From positions 62,001 through 126,000 of the forward strand of contig CAJHAA010000009.1 of NCBI GenBank assembly GCA_904846265.1: a stretch of 64,000 bases of DNA, given 5' to 3'. Positions 17,067 to 26,735 of the stretch are shown here, piece after piece (within the stretch, counting starts at the first letter, position 1; every line of letters begins with the position of its first letter). This stretch comes from Psychrobacter immobilis. Lineage in GTDB: Bacteria > Pseudomonadota > Gammaproteobacteria > Pseudomonadales > Moraxellaceae. The notes under the pieces are model-generated. The model had not been told where the DNA came from, did not search any database, and saw only the letters and a program-made list of their open reading frames with translations. The position numbers were made by a program, and so were the translations under genes.

Positions 17067-17624
17067 ATGAGCATCTTAATAGGCATTGGCATTGTAACGA
17101 CCGTTACCACCTTTTATTTGGGTAAAAAAGGCTGGCATGCGCTGCACAAAGCGGTCGGTATTTCGCCAGGTGTACTCACTTATCAGGATTATGATGCACC
17201 GTTGTCCTTGTCCAAACTCAGTTGGCAGCAACTAAACTTAAATAAAAAACACCTGAAAAATTTGTCAGAGCTACAGCTGCGCCAATTAAAACGTATCGAT
17301 GAAAAAGTAACCTGCTATCAAGCGTATCAAAAATCACTACAAGCTCAGCATAAAACGCCTGCCGCAACCGAGCAACAGTTTGTATTGAATAAGATGTTGC
17401 ACACTAGGCTGCCTGAAATGCTTGCCAGTCATCATCATCTAGCGAATATTAATATAAGCACTGACAATGCGGATAATGAAAAAAAGGCGGAAGCCAATCA
17501 GTTATTACAGCAGGTATTTAATAATATTGAGCAGCGTCTAGATAGATTATTAGAACAAATGGAAAGTCAGCAGTTGCAAGAGCTACGAGTAATGAAGAAT
17601 TATATTAATAGCCACGATAGCTAA
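17067..17624 (+). CDS. Unknown membrane-anchored helical protein C
   Basis: A 185-residue protein with an N-terminal hydrophobic helix (2-18) ending in LGKKGWHALHK. It then carries the helical domain shared with proteins A and B: LRQLKRIDEKVTCYQAY, QQFVLNKMLHTRLPEML, LLQQVFNNIEQRLDRLLEQM and a terminal MKNYINS. AAGGG lies about 5 nt before the ATG. A strong bidirectional terminator follows at 17671. It has no known domain that I can name. The shared order of three helices with different spacers suggests duplication of one ancestral gene and assembly of the products into a hetero-complex at the inner membrane, which is an inference. Confidence 0.75.
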   Translation: MSILIGIGIVTTVTTFYLGKKGWHALHKAVGISPGVLTYQDYDAPLSLSKLSWQQLNLNKKHLKNLSELQLRQLKRIDEKVTCYQAYQKSLQAQHKTPAATEQQFVLNKMLHTRLPEMLASHHHLANINISTDNADNEKKAEANQLLQQVFNNIEQRLDRLLEQMESQQLQELRVMKNYINSHDS

Positions 17625-17670
17625 ATATAAGTCGTCAGGTTGACAGCTACCTTTTATATTATTTCTATAA

Positions 17671-17710
17671 AAAAAGCTGCCAATGATGAATAATCATTGG
17701 CAGCTTTTTT
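17671..17710. terminator. Bidirectional terminator between gene C and rluB
   Basis: AAAAAGCTGCCAATGAT (17671-17687) and ATCATTGGCAGCTTTTTT (17693-17710) form a perfect long stem with a 5-nt loop and A/T flanks on both sides. It serves the convergent genes on either side. Confidence 0.9.
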
Positions 17711-17850
17711 GTGGTCTACTTTAAAGCGATAACTTTAAAACGATACCATTCACAAAAATTAGAGTAGCAAGGAAAACAAGTGCAAGTACTACACATTGTA
17801 GACTAAACGAGTTTGACGCAGCTAATCGTATTTTTTGGGTTTGGTATCAC

Positions 17851-18798
17851 TTAACGCTTGTCGTTGCGGTCACGAGTGTTACGTGTACCACGGCTGGCAG
17901 GGCTAGCACTGCTTTTAGGCTTTGCACTGCTATTGCGAGTGTCGCTACCACTGCGGCTATCGCTACGACTGTCAGTAGCACGACGCGCTTTAAGAGGCTT
18001 GCTTCTGATACGCTCTTGCTTCTCTTTCGCTGCGCCATGCAGACCGGTACCATAACGAGGACGCAAGCTCACTAAATCGGTCAACGTATTGATGTCTTTT
18101 CTGTCGAGTTCTAAGAAACGACCAGTACGTAGCTCTTTTGGTAGGGCAATCGTGCCGTAGCGTGTGCGCAGTAGACGGCTTACTTTCAGGCCTTGTGATT
18201 CAAACAAGCGACGTACTTCACGGTTACGACCTTCTTTTAGTTGGACGTGATACCACTTATTGACGCCTTCACCACCGCCTTCTTTGATATCTTCAAACTT
18301 TGCAAGGCCATCTTCTAGCATGACGCCAGCCGTCAATGCACGGGCAATCTCAGGCGTGACTTCACCCAATACACGTACTGCGTACTCGCGAGTGACTTCA
18401 CCAGACGGATGCATCAAGCGATGCGCCATCTCACCATCATTGGTAAACAATAATAGCCCAGTTGAATTGATGTCCAAGCGACCAACCATCACCCAGCGAT
18501 CATGAGTCAGTTTTGGTAAACGCTCAAAAACGGTTGGACGGCCTTCTGGATCTTTAGCAGAGCAGACTTCGCCTTCAGGTTTGTAGTAAGCGATAACACG
18601 GCGACGCTTCTCGTTTTCAGAGGTGTATTTAATCTGACGACCATCAACGCGAATCTCGTCGCCTTGCTCGACGCGATCACCAATGGTCGCAGGTCCGTTA
18701 TTAACAGTAACACGCCCTGATTTTATGACTTCTTCCATTTGACGACGTGAGCCAAGACCCATACGGGCGAGGGCTTTCTGTAATTTTTCATCTTTCAT
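17851..18798 (-). CDS. rluB: 23S rRNA pseudouridine(2605) synthase
   Basis: Isomerises U2605 of 23S rRNA. An S4 RNA-binding domain (KLQKALARMGLGSRRQMEE onward) is followed by the RsuA-family catalytic domain with GRLDINSTGLLLFTNDG, whose Asp is the catalytic residue, and NREVRRLFESQGLKVSRL. The C-terminal 60 residues are a Ser/Arg/Lys/Asp-rich tail of low complexity, typical of RluB proteins. An ATG at 18804 lies only 1-2 nt from AAGGA. The ATG at 18798 has about 7 nt spacing and is preferred. The gene is monocistronic with the strong terminator at 17671. Confidence 0.93.
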   Translation of the reverse strand: MKDEKLQKALARMGLGSRRQMEEVIKSGRVTVNNGPATIGDRVEQGDEIRVDGRQIKYTSENEKRRRVIAYYKPEGEVCSAKDPEGRPTVFERLPKLTHDRWVMVGRLDINSTGLLLFTNDGEMAHRLMHPSGEVTREYAVRVLGEVTPEIARALTAGVMLEDGLAKFEDIKEGGGEGVNKWYHVQLKEGRNREVRRLFESQGLKVSRLLRTRYGTIALPKELRTGRFLELDRKDINTLTDLVSLRPRYGTGLHGAAKEKQERIRSKPLKARRATDSRSDSRSGSDTRNSSAKPKSSASPASRGTRNTRDRNDKR

Positions 18799-19388
18799 AA
18801 TCATGTCCTTGAGTCGGTGGGTTTACATTTCTCAATGTAAAAAATTGGATTGACTATTCTACGCTATTTTGATGACTTTAGCACGCAAACCAGTATCTAC
18901 AAACGGTATCAATTTATCGTTTTACATTAATAAAAGAAAGTTTGCTAAATTAAAAGAGATTTCTAAAATAAAAGTTGATTAGGGTGTTGTGAAACTAAGC
19001 TATTTGCACACAAATGCTTATATTTATATTTTTAATAAAACAGTAGTTTCTTTGAATATTATTAAGATCAGTTAAGCAGCATAACCAATACCAAATTTCT
19101 GTTTTCGGCAGCATAAACCCTAAAAAATACTGCTAACTCCTTTGAATATGTCTTTAAATTTAGATTTTTCTGTCTTTTTGTTTTTATCGATATGCGCTAT
19201 ACGTCATTTGTGAAAAGGGTTTACGTAAAATAAATCAACTAAGAAAATTGTTCTTACATCAATGTTTATAAATATTGCGTTATGTATAGTTTAGGTGTAT
19301 ATTCAATAAATACATCCTTTTTTATGAATATATTGATAGCAGCAAGGCACTTATTTTTGATTCACGAATATAAATATGAGTAACTGTT
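18799..19388. other. 590-bp AT-rich region before the capsule locus
   Basis: No gene is seen. It should hold the rluB promoter and the capsule-operon promoter. No JUMPstart-like GGCGGTAG element was found. Confidence 0.6.
19275..19303 (+). promoter_or_regulatory. Candidate promoter of the capsule operon
   Basis: TTGCGT (19275-19280), a 17-nt spacer and TATATT (19298-19303) give a good sigma-70 match about 85 nt before wza. It would leave a long untranslated leader. No other equally good match was noticed in the region. Confidence 0.4.
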
Positions 19389-20480
19389 ATGGTTTATAAA
19401 TATTTCATTTCTGTACAAAAGCGCTCCTTAATAGTAAGTGCGTCTTGCCTATTGCTGACAGTATTGCTCAGCAGTTGCACAATAAATTCAGGACTTCAGT
19501 CTGGAAAATTACCCGAGTCAGGGACATTCACTGCAGAAAATGGTCTACAATTCTATATTCAACCTTTGAGTTTGGCTAATCTACCAGCTAAAGAAGCCGT
19601 CATCCTTGATCGAGATTTATATCATTTAGTAAAAACATCTGGGCGTGTCAGCTATGGCATTGCTAAAGGGGATGTTCTCAATATTATCCTGACCAATTAT
19701 CCAGATATTAATGCCTCAACGTCTAGTCTGACCGTTGACCAGCAAGGGTTTATACAATTCCCCTTAATAGGGAGAGTCAAAGCCAGCGGTCTCAGTGTGC
19801 CGCAGTTCACCGCCACTTTGCAAAGTAAGCTCCAACGCTATCTCAAATACTCAGATCCTCAGGTCAAAATCATCAACTACCGTGGTAGTAAGTTTTTTGT
19901 GGATGGTGAGGTCAAGCAGTCTGGTGAGTTTGTTATCGCAGATGTGCCCATCTCAGTATATGGTGCTATTTCTATGGCGGGTGGTACGACTGATACGGGT
20001 GATTCAAACCATATCGTATTAAACCGTCAAGGCAAAAGTTACAAGCTTGGTATCCAATCATTGAATCAAATGGGGCTGTCTGCCAATCAAATATACTTAC
20101 AAGACGGCGATGCTATTCATGTCAATAGCCAAAGCCGCAATAAGGTCTATGTATTGGGAGAATTTGGCAAAATTGAGCCCGTTGCTATTCCTGAGCAAGG
20201 GCTAAGCCTAGCGCATGTACTAGGTGAGTCAAATGGGTTGAATTCTAATACGGCCAACGCCGCCAAAGTATATATCGTTCGGGATAATCCTAAGTATCAA
20301 TATACCAATATTTATTATGTCGACATGCAGAGCATCACAAGCTTTGCCTTGGCCAGTCGTTTTGACATGCAAGCCAATGACATTCTTTATGTTGATCCAA
20401 CTGGCTTGGCGCGCTGGAATCGTATTATTAGCGCTATACTGCCTTCAACATCAGCAATCAATGTGATTTCAGGGATATAG
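19389..20480 (+). CDS. wza: Capsule/exopolysaccharide export outer-membrane lipoprotein
   Basis: Forms the octameric outer-membrane channel that exports polysaccharide, working with Wzc. The signal peptide ends in the lipobox LLSSC (Cys30). The poly-export domain follows (GIAKGDVLNIILTNYPDIN, VDQQGFIQFPLIGRVKASGL), then two SLBB-type domains (FVDGEVKQSGEF; VYVLGEFGKIEP) and the C-terminal amphipathic segment RWNRIISAILPSTSAINV that makes the helical pore in E. coli Wza. The 363-residue length is close to the family's 360-380. It is the first gene of a large plus-strand operon, with wzb 9 nt downstream. Confidence 0.93.
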   Translation: MVYKYFISVQKRSLIVSASCLLLTVLLSSCTINSGLQSGKLPESGTFTAENGLQFYIQPLSLANLPAKEAVILDRDLYHLVKTSGRVSYGIAKGDVLNIILTNYPDINASTSSLTVDQQGFIQFPLIGRVKASGLSVPQFTATLQSKLQRYLKYSDPQVKIINYRGSKFFVDGEVKQSGEFVIADVPISVYGAISMAGGTTDTGDSNHIVLNRQGKSYKLGIQSLNQMGLSANQIYLQDGDAIHVNSQSRNKVYVLGEFGKIEPVAIPEQGLSLAHVLGESNGLNSNTANAAKVYIVRDNPKYQYTNIYYVDMQSITSFALASRFDMQANDILYVDPTGLARWNRIISAILPSTSAINVISGI

Positions 20481-20489
20481 GAGTCAGTC

Positions 20490-20966
20490 ATGGGAGCGTT
20501 TGATCAGATCTTGGTTGTTTGTGTTGGCAATATATGCCGCAGCCCGATGGCCGCTGCCATATTAACGGCATATTACCCAGAAAAGCACATTGACTCTGCT
20601 GGTTTGTCAGCGCTCGTAGGTCACGCAGCTGATGCCAAAGCGGTTGCATTGATGGCCACTCATAATATAGACATCAGTGCTCATATCGCCAAGCAAATTG
20701 ATGAAGCATTGGTCAGTCAGTCAGATTTAATTTTGACGATGACAACCAGCCAAACCAAATGGATTGAAAATCAGTGGCCGCACTGTCGCGGAAAAACCTT
20801 TCGAATTGGGCATTGGCTTGATAAAGATATTGCTGACCCTTATCAGCAGGATGACTCAGCATTTGAGAAGAGTAGACAAGATATTATCGATAGTCTTGAA
20901 CAATGGACTGACAAGATTAGCGACGCGACATCGATTAGAGCGTTGAAGTTCAGCGAATGCTATTAA
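20490..20966 (+). CDS. wzb: Low-molecular-weight protein tyrosine phosphatase
   Basis: Dephosphorylates the tyrosine-rich tail of Wzc to permit capsule polymerisation cycles. The P-loop CVGNICRS (11-18) has the CX5R pattern with Cys11 and Arg17. The general acid Asp lies in the late DPYQQD motif (about 115). The 158-residue length suits this class. AGGAG lies about 10 nt upstream of the ATG. Position between wza and wzc is the standard order in Moraxellaceae and Enterobacteria capsule loci. Confidence 0.93.
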   Translation: MGAFDQILVVCVGNICRSPMAAAILTAYYPEKHIDSAGLSALVGHAADAKAVALMATHNIDISAHIAKQIDEALVSQSDLILTMTTSQTKWIENQWPHCRGKTFRIGHWLDKDIADPYQQDDSAFEKSRQDIIDSLEQWTDKISDATSIRALKFSECY

Positions 20967-20991
20967 ACGATCAACATTGAGCGATGAGTAT

Positions 20992-23259
20992 ATGGTTATG
21001 AATAATATGGATTCAAAAGACCTATCAACGTCTACGGGCGAAAAAAACAATGACGACATCGATTTAATGGCGCTGGTTTTAGTATTGTTACGCGGTTGGA
21101 AAATCATTGCTCTCATGGCGATATTGGGGCTTTTACTAGGGCTTTTGTATACCCGCTATGTGAATCCCATCTATAAATCAGATGCGCTGATACAGATTGA
21201 AGAAAATACTCAAGGAATAGAGGCGCTTGGCGAGAGTATCTCAGAGCTGGTTGGTGCAGAAGTCAGCAAAGCGGAGACAGAAGCAGAGCTGATAAGATCA
21301 CGCATGATATTGGAGCCAGTGGTTGAGCTATTGCACCTGCGCATTAAGCTAACAGATCCCAATATTGGTCATCTTGATAGAATAAAAAGCAATCGTACTT
21401 ACACGCAATTAAACACACCGGATGATGTGTCACTTGATACCGAAAATGGCATAGTAAAAGTCCGCCAATTTGATGTATCACCAGCGTACTTGAACCAATC
21501 TTTTACACTAACAAAATCTGCTACAGGGTTTGTTTTGAGCAATGGGTTTGATGAATTTAAAGGTCAGCTTGGTCAGGCGCATCAGTTCAAAGGGTTGGAC
21601 GGTCAGATTAATATTACTGTCACAGAGTTACCTGCTGATGGTTACCCAATTAATATTAGTAAGCAGACGATAAAGGCTGCAACTGACGCTATCAACAGCG
21701 CCTTATCCGTTGAAGAAAAAGGTCAAAAAACGGGTATTATTCAGCTGTCGATGACGGGTCCTAACCAAGAGCAAATCACGACTATACTCAATCAGATCGT
21801 CCGATCTTACGTCGATCAAAACCAATCTCGCGGTTCTGAAGAAACGACCAAAACACTTGCCTTTATGGAAACGCAGATCCCTTTATTAAAAGAAAAATTA
21901 GAGACTTCTGAAGCACTGTTTAATGACTTTCGTAAAAAATATGGCACGATTGATGTGGGTAAAGAAGCCGAGTTGTTATTGAATGAGAAGTCCCGCATCG
22001 ATGAGCAGCTCAATGAGCTTAAACTCAAAAAAGCAGACCTAACCACTTATTATACCGAAGAACATCCACTGGTCATCCAAATTAATGAACAGCTCAAAGT
22101 GCTCAATAATAGAACAAGAGAGATAGATAATACCATTGCAGGTCTACCTGAAATACAGCGAGAGTTCCTAAAGCTATCAGAAGATACGGCAATCAATCGA
22201 GAAATCTATCTAACGCTGCTCAAAAATTATGAGCAACTTAAAATCGTCAAGGCTGGTCAAATCGGCTATGCCCGTATTATCGATTCACCGACCAGTACCT
22301 TTAATGCCATTGCACCAAATAAACTACAAATCCTGATGCTGACCACATTGATAAGCATGATGTTTGGGGTGATGCTGGTGCTCTTGAAGAATCTTATTAG
22401 AAATGTCGTAAAAGATCCAGAGCATTTAGAGACCACTACGGGCATCCCTGTCATTGCAACGATTCCACGCTCACCCTTACTGTCGAGGTTGAGTAAAAAG
22501 AAGAATACCACCCCTCGCATGCTCGCTCATGTTGATCACAGTAGTTTGAGTTATGAGGCGATCAAAAGCTTAAGAACCAATTTGATGTTTGGTATGCCAA
22601 TGGGAACAGCGGTCGGGCAGCCCGCGCAAGTCATATTGATTACTGGGGAGAGCCCTGGTGTCGGCAAGTCGTTTATCGCTGCCAATTTATCAGAGGTATT
22701 TGCCCAGCTCAACAAAAAAGTCTTGGTCATCGATGGTGACATGCGTTTAGGTGAGCTGCATAAAATGTTTAATATGAGCCAACATGATGGTCTTGCCGAT
22801 TATTTGTTGCAGGATAAAAAGCATTTTTCTCCGATTGATGGTACTCGATCAGACAGTGAGGTTTCTAGCTTAGGGGTCGAAAGCTTTATTCATCCCACTG
22901 GTATGGAGTTGATTGATTTCATACCGCGCGGACGGCAGCCGCATAATCCCACCTCCTTATTGATGGGCGAAAAATTCAATCATTTGATGGCAGAATTAAA
23001 AACTCAATACGATTATATTGTCATCGACTCACCCCCGATATTGGCGGCGTCAGATGCTATGGTACTTGCGCAACATGCAGACAAAGTACTCATCGTTACG
23101 AAGTTTAATCATTCAATAGAAGGGCAACTGGTTTATGCGATCAAGCAAATGAATAAAGCCAATGTACAAGTAGATGGCATTATTCTCAATGATGTACAGC
23201 AGGGTCTTATGGATAAATATAGCTACCATTATCATTATGCCTATGGAGATAACCGCTAG
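20992..23259 (+). CDS. wzc: Polysaccharide co-polymerase tyrosine autokinase
   Basis: An inner-membrane bacterial tyrosine kinase that controls capsule chain length. A Wzz domain begins with a membrane helix near residue 40, followed by a long periplasmic coiled-coil region and a second helix around IAPNKLQILMLTTLISMMFG. The cytoplasmic kinase then has Walker A GESPGVGKS, Walker A' VLVIDGDMRLG and Walker B YIVIDSPPI. The C-terminus MDKYSYHYHYAYGD is the tyrosine cluster that is autophosphorylated. The frame opens at a TTG (20977) and offers ATGs at 20992 and 20998; none has a strong ribosome site, so 20992 is a choice, not a proof. The protein has about 755 residues. Confidence 0.93.
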   Translation: MVMNNMDSKDLSTSTGEKNNDDIDLMALVLVLLRGWKIIALMAILGLLLGLLYTRYVNPIYKSDALIQIEENTQGIEALGESISELVGAEVSKAETEAELIRSRMILEPVVELLHLRIKLTDPNIGHLDRIKSNRTYTQLNTPDDVSLDTENGIVKVRQFDVSPAYLNQSFTLTKSATGFVLSNGFDEFKGQLGQAHQFKGLDGQINITVTELPADGYPINISKQTIKAATDAINSALSVEEKGQKTGIIQLSMTGPNQEQITTILNQIVRSYVDQNQSRGSEETTKTLAFMETQIPLLKEKLETSEALFNDFRKKYGTIDVGKEAELLLNEKSRIDEQLNELKLKKADLTTYYTEEHPLVIQINEQLKVLNNRTREIDNTIAGLPEIQREFLKLSEDTAINREIYLTLLKNYEQLKIVKAGQIGYARIIDSPTSTFNAIAPNKLQILMLTTLISMMFGVMLVLLKNLIRNVVKDPEHLETTTGIPVIATIPRSPLLSRLSKKKNTTPRMLAHVDHSSLSYEAIKSLRTNLMFGMPMGTAVGQPAQVILITGESPGVGKSFIAANLSEVFAQLNKKVLVIDGDMRLGELHKMFNMSQHDGLADYLLQDKKHFSPIDGTRSDSEVSSLGVESFIHPTGMELIDFIPRGRQPHNPTSLLMGEKFNHLMAELKTQYDYIVIDSPPILAASDAMVLAQHADKVLIVTKFNHSIEGQLVYAIKQMNKANVQVDGIILNDVQQGLMDKYSYHYHYAYGDNR

Positions 23260-23308
23260 TTTGCGTGGTTGTCGCTCATAAGCAAACCAACTTAATTGGG
23301 TGGATATT

Positions 23309-25312
23309 ATGTTTATAAAAACAGAGTCAAACAATGCTTATCAATCGTCCAGTGGTTTTAATCAATGGTCGAAGCGTGTGGCTCTGTATTTATTGTCATT
23401 ACCACGCCTGACGAAAAGCACCCTCTTATTTAGTATAGATTTTGCCATGTCGATCTTTTGCCTATTATTGGCATTGATGCTACGACAAGGATATGTGGCC
23501 TCTCATATCAGTCTTGCAGCGTTGGCTTTTTATGCATTCGTGCCGGTTGCTAGCTTATATCTTATTGGTTTTTATCGCAGCGCCTCTCGAGGGTTTTTTG
23601 ATGCAGTGATGGGTCGTGTGCTGCAACTGTTTTTTTTACTTATTATTGTTTATCAAGTCATCATTTATTTGAGTCCATCAGCGACGATACCGCGCTCAGC
23701 CCCCGTTATATTTTTATTTCTATTTTTTATTTGGCTGTGGAATAGTAGGCTAATGATACGCGCGTTACTGAAACGTCTACAAGGTGCAGGTCAAAGCCGT
23801 CGTCCAGATGCCTGTTGTGACAACGTGATTATCTATGGTGCAGGAGAAGCTGGTAGAGAGTTGCTAGAAAGTTTGAGGCATTCTTATCAGTACAATGTGG
23901 TGGCATATATCGATGATGACCCGCAGCTTACTGGGGCTTATTTACATGGCAAACAAATATATGCAGCTCACGCGCTTCCGTGGTTGATAGAAAAACTCAA
24001 TGTGGCGCAGGTGATTTTGGCCATGCCCTCTATGAGCCGTGGTCGTAAAAAACAGATTATGGACAGTCTGTCAGGTATCTCCGTTAAGATAAAAGACTTG
24101 CCAAGCTTACGTGAGCTTGCTGATGAGATAGTAACCGTCAGTCATATACGACCCGTTGACATACTAGATGTGCTCGAACGAGAAACGGTCGAACCTGTTG
24201 CGGAGTTGCTACAAAAAAACATCACGGGTAAAAACGTTCTCGTTACAGGGGCAGGTGGTTCAATCGGTAGTGAGCTGTGTCGGCAAATCATTAAAAATAA
24301 GCCTAAATGCTTAGTGCTATATGAACAGTCTGAGTATGCTTTATACACCATAGATCAAGAACTTAGTAACCTCAAAAAAGCGGATGCTGATTATCAAAAT
24401 ATTGAGATTATTAGCATTATCGGCAGTGTCAGTAACGAAAAAAAATTAATCAATATATTCGAAAAAAACCATATAAAAACGATTTATCACGCTGCAGCCT
24501 ATAAGCATGTGCCTATTGTTGAGTCCAATCCCTTTGAGGGCACCATCAATAATACCAAAGGCACCTACCATTGTGGCCGTGCTGCGATACAGGCTCGCGT
24601 TGAGACTTTTGTGCTGATTTCTACTGACAAAGCTGTGCGACCTACCAATGTCATGGGGGCGTCCAAACGCTTGGCTGAGCTGGTCTGCCAAGGATTGAGC
24701 CAAAGTAATAGTCAGACTTGTTTTAGCATGGTGCGTTTTGGCAATGTTTTAGGGTCATCAGGCTCTGTGGTGCCGTTATTTACCAAACAGATTGAGCAAG
24801 GCGGTCCGATCACCATCACTCATCCAGACATCACACGCTATTTTATGACGATTCCAGAAGCGGCCAGTTTGGTTATTCAGGCAGGTGCGATGGCATTCGG
24901 TGGTGAAGTGTTTGTGCTTGATATGGGCGCACCCGTCAAAATTGTTGATCTGGCAAAACGTATGATTCGTTTGACAGGTTGTGAGCTAAAAGATGATAGT
25001 AATCCCAATGGCGATATCGAAATCGTATTTACTGGCTTGAGACCGGGTGAAAAGCTCTACGAGGAGTTAATCATTGGTGAAGACAATATCGAACCTACTT
25101 TTCATCCATTGATTATGCAAGCAATGGAGCACAGCTTTCCTTTACAAGATATCGAAAATATTTTATTTGAATTTGCAAAAAAAGCAAAGCAGCAGGATGT
25201 GGTCTGGCTGAAAACACAGTTTAAGTTTTTTGTCGAAGGTTACCGAGAAGGATCTGATAAAGATGGCGAGGTAGAGAAAGTAGATACCACACTGACAGAT
25301 GAAATGGGTTAA
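23309..25312 (+). CDS. UDP-N-acetylhexosamine 4,6-dehydratase (PglF/WbpM-type)
   Basis: Converts UDP-GlcNAc to the 4-keto-6-deoxy sugar that feeds bacillosamine-type or FucNAc/QuiNAc pathways. Four N-terminal membrane helices (about 30-140) are followed by a first Rossmann fold (VIIYGAGEAGREL) and the catalytic SDR domain (VLVTGAGGSIGSELCR). The catalytic tyrosine position is Met in NVMGASKRLAEL, as in WbpM-type enzymes that use a Ser-Met-Lys set, with STDKAVRPTN just before. The frame opens at a GTG (23300), but ATG 23309 with GGTGGA about 5 nt upstream is a better start. It probably makes the substrate for the aminotransferase at 36148. Confidence 0.88.
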   Translation: MFIKTESNNAYQSSSGFNQWSKRVALYLLSLPRLTKSTLLFSIDFAMSIFCLLLALMLRQGYVASHISLAALAFYAFVPVASLYLIGFYRSASRGFFDAVMGRVLQLFFLLIIVYQVIIYLSPSATIPRSAPVIFLFLFFIWLWNSRLMIRALLKRLQGAGQSRRPDACCDNVIIYGAGEAGRELLESLRHSYQYNVVAYIDDDPQLTGAYLHGKQIYAAHALPWLIEKLNVAQVILAMPSMSRGRKKQIMDSLSGISVKIKDLPSLRELADEIVTVSHIRPVDILDVLERETVEPVAELLQKNITGKNVLVTGAGGSIGSELCRQIIKNKPKCLVLYEQSEYALYTIDQELSNLKKADADYQNIEIISIIGSVSNEKKLINIFEKNHIKTIYHAAAYKHVPIVESNPFEGTINNTKGTYHCGRAAIQARVETFVLISTDKAVRPTNVMGASKRLAELVCQGLSQSNSQTCFSMVRFGNVLGSSGSVVPLFTKQIEQGGPITITHPDITRYFMTIPEAASLVIQAGAMAFGGEVFVLDMGAPVKIVDLAKRMIRLTGCELKDDSNPNGDIEIVFTGLRPGEKLYEELIIGEDNIEPTFHPLIMQAMEHSFPLQDIENILFEFAKKAKQQDVVWLKTQFKFFVEGYREGSDKDGEVEKVDTTLTDEMG

Positions 25313-25378
25313 TAGAGAGAGGCGCGCTGTCATAAATTCCTTACAAGTTCTGTGAGTCACTAAATTGGACAATATGTC

Positions 25379-26695
25379 ATGAGCTCTGGAGTATTTTCAT
25401 CGATACAGAGCACAATAAACAGGTTGAAAACCAGTCACTTTGTGCGAGATGTGGTCATGGTCGGTGGCGGGATTGCTGCTGGACAGGCCATCGCCATGAT
25501 TTTTATGCCATTTCTCACCAGACTGTACAGGCCTGAGGATTTCGGTATTGCTGCTGCCTTTACTGCTATCGTCAGCATTATTACGCCGATTGCCACTATG
25601 GGCTATGCAAATGCAATCGTGATGCCAGACAGTGACGAGGATGCTGCGGCAATTGCTCGATTGTCTATATTGCTCAGTGTGGTTATAGCTGTCCTCTCAT
25701 TCATTGTTGTCTATGTCGGCAAGTTTCATTTGGCAAGTTGGATGGGTATGGAAAGCACGCCAAACATGCTATATCTCATACCATTAACGCTATTAGTCGG
25801 TGCTTTTCTTTCTGTCGCTGATCAGTCTGCTATTAGGGTGGGCTTATTTAAAGCGAAAGCTCGGGCTTATGTGGAAAGCAAGCTTGTGACAGATAGCAGT
25901 AAGCTGATAGGCGGTATGCTAGCACCTTCAGGGATGTTGCTTATTTTATTGACGATAGCAGGGCAGCTCACAAACTTTATCATGCAGATGCTTCGTGTAC
26001 CTAGAGTAGGTGTATTAAATGTGCGTCATTGGTTTGGTACTAAGGGTGTTCGACATGCCGCCATATCGCAGCGTGATTTTGCGATATATCGTATGCCACA
26101 AAGTATCCTGAATGCGGCTTCAGTGGGGTTGCCAACTATCTTGTTAGCGTCATTATTTAGTGCCTCTTCTGCAGGGCAGTATTCGTTGGCTGTCCTTGTG
26201 CTCGGCGCGCCAGCGATGCTGTTAGGTCAGGCGGTTGGAGAGGTTTTCTATCCTAAAATTACGCGTGCCATCACAGCAAATTCATCTGAGGCTTATCAAT
26301 TTTTATTAAAAGTGACGTTGATTTTATTGGTGGTAGGTATTGTGCCATTCGGTACAGTGTTCGTTTTTGGCGATTATCTTTTTTCTTTAGTATTCGGTGC
26401 AGAGTGGGCATTGGCAGGTAGTTATTCGCAGTGGTTGTCTATTTGGCTTTTGACCAGTTTAGTGTCTGGTGCTAGTACTGCGGCATTGCCAGCATTACGC
26501 TTACAGCGGTTCCTCTTGATTCGAGAAGTGTTTGCAGTGGTATTTCGTGCTGCAGCGCTGTATGTAGGTTTTTACGTTTTTGAGTCAGATATGATAGCCA
26601 TTGCCCTTTTCTCATTTGTTGGGGTGTTGCTCAGTTTATCTATCATTTATGTCGCTTTTCGGCGTCTTGTTCATATCGATGAAGTGGAGCAGTAG
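25379..26695 (+). CDS. Oligosaccharide flippase (Wzx-type, MOP superfamily)
   Basis: The 438-residue protein has about 12 hydrophobic helices across its length. It begins with VMVGGGIAAGQAIAMIFMPF and LTRLYRPEDFGIAAAF, the typical N-terminus of the polysaccharide-synthesis flippase family, with RLYRPEDFG as a family hallmark. It should flip the undecaprenyl-linked repeat unit across the inner membrane for polymerisation. It is downstream of the dehydratase with a 66-nt gap and has no close ribosome site match. Wzx assignment fits the nearby EpsG/Wzy-like polymerase and the Wza-Wzc exporter. Confidence 0.85.
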   Translation: MSSGVFSSIQSTINRLKTSHFVRDVVMVGGGIAAGQAIAMIFMPFLTRLYRPEDFGIAAAFTAIVSIITPIATMGYANAIVMPDSDEDAAAIARLSILLSVVIAVLSFIVVYVGKFHLASWMGMESTPNMLYLIPLTLLVGAFLSVADQSAIRVGLFKAKARAYVESKLVTDSSKLIGGMLAPSGMLLILLTIAGQLTNFIMQMLRVPRVGVLNVRHWFGTKGVRHAAISQRDFAIYRMPQSILNAASVGLPTILLASLFSASSAGQYSLAVLVLGAPAMLLGQAVGEVFYPKITRAITANSSEAYQFLLKVTLILLVVGIVPFGTVFVFGDYLFSLVFGAEWALAGSYSQWLSIWLLTSLVSGASTAALPALRLQRFLLIREVFAVVFRAAALYVGFYVFESDMIAIALFSFVGVLLSLSIIYVAFRRLVHIDEVEQ

Positions 26696-26735
26696 GTATG
26701 TTTTTTGACTGCTTTGAATGTCACAAAGGATATTT

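Noticed and set aside
18799..19388. JUMPstart/ops element before the capsule operon
   Set aside because: The GGCGGTAG core and partner sequence were not found in the region, so RfaH control cannot be claimed.
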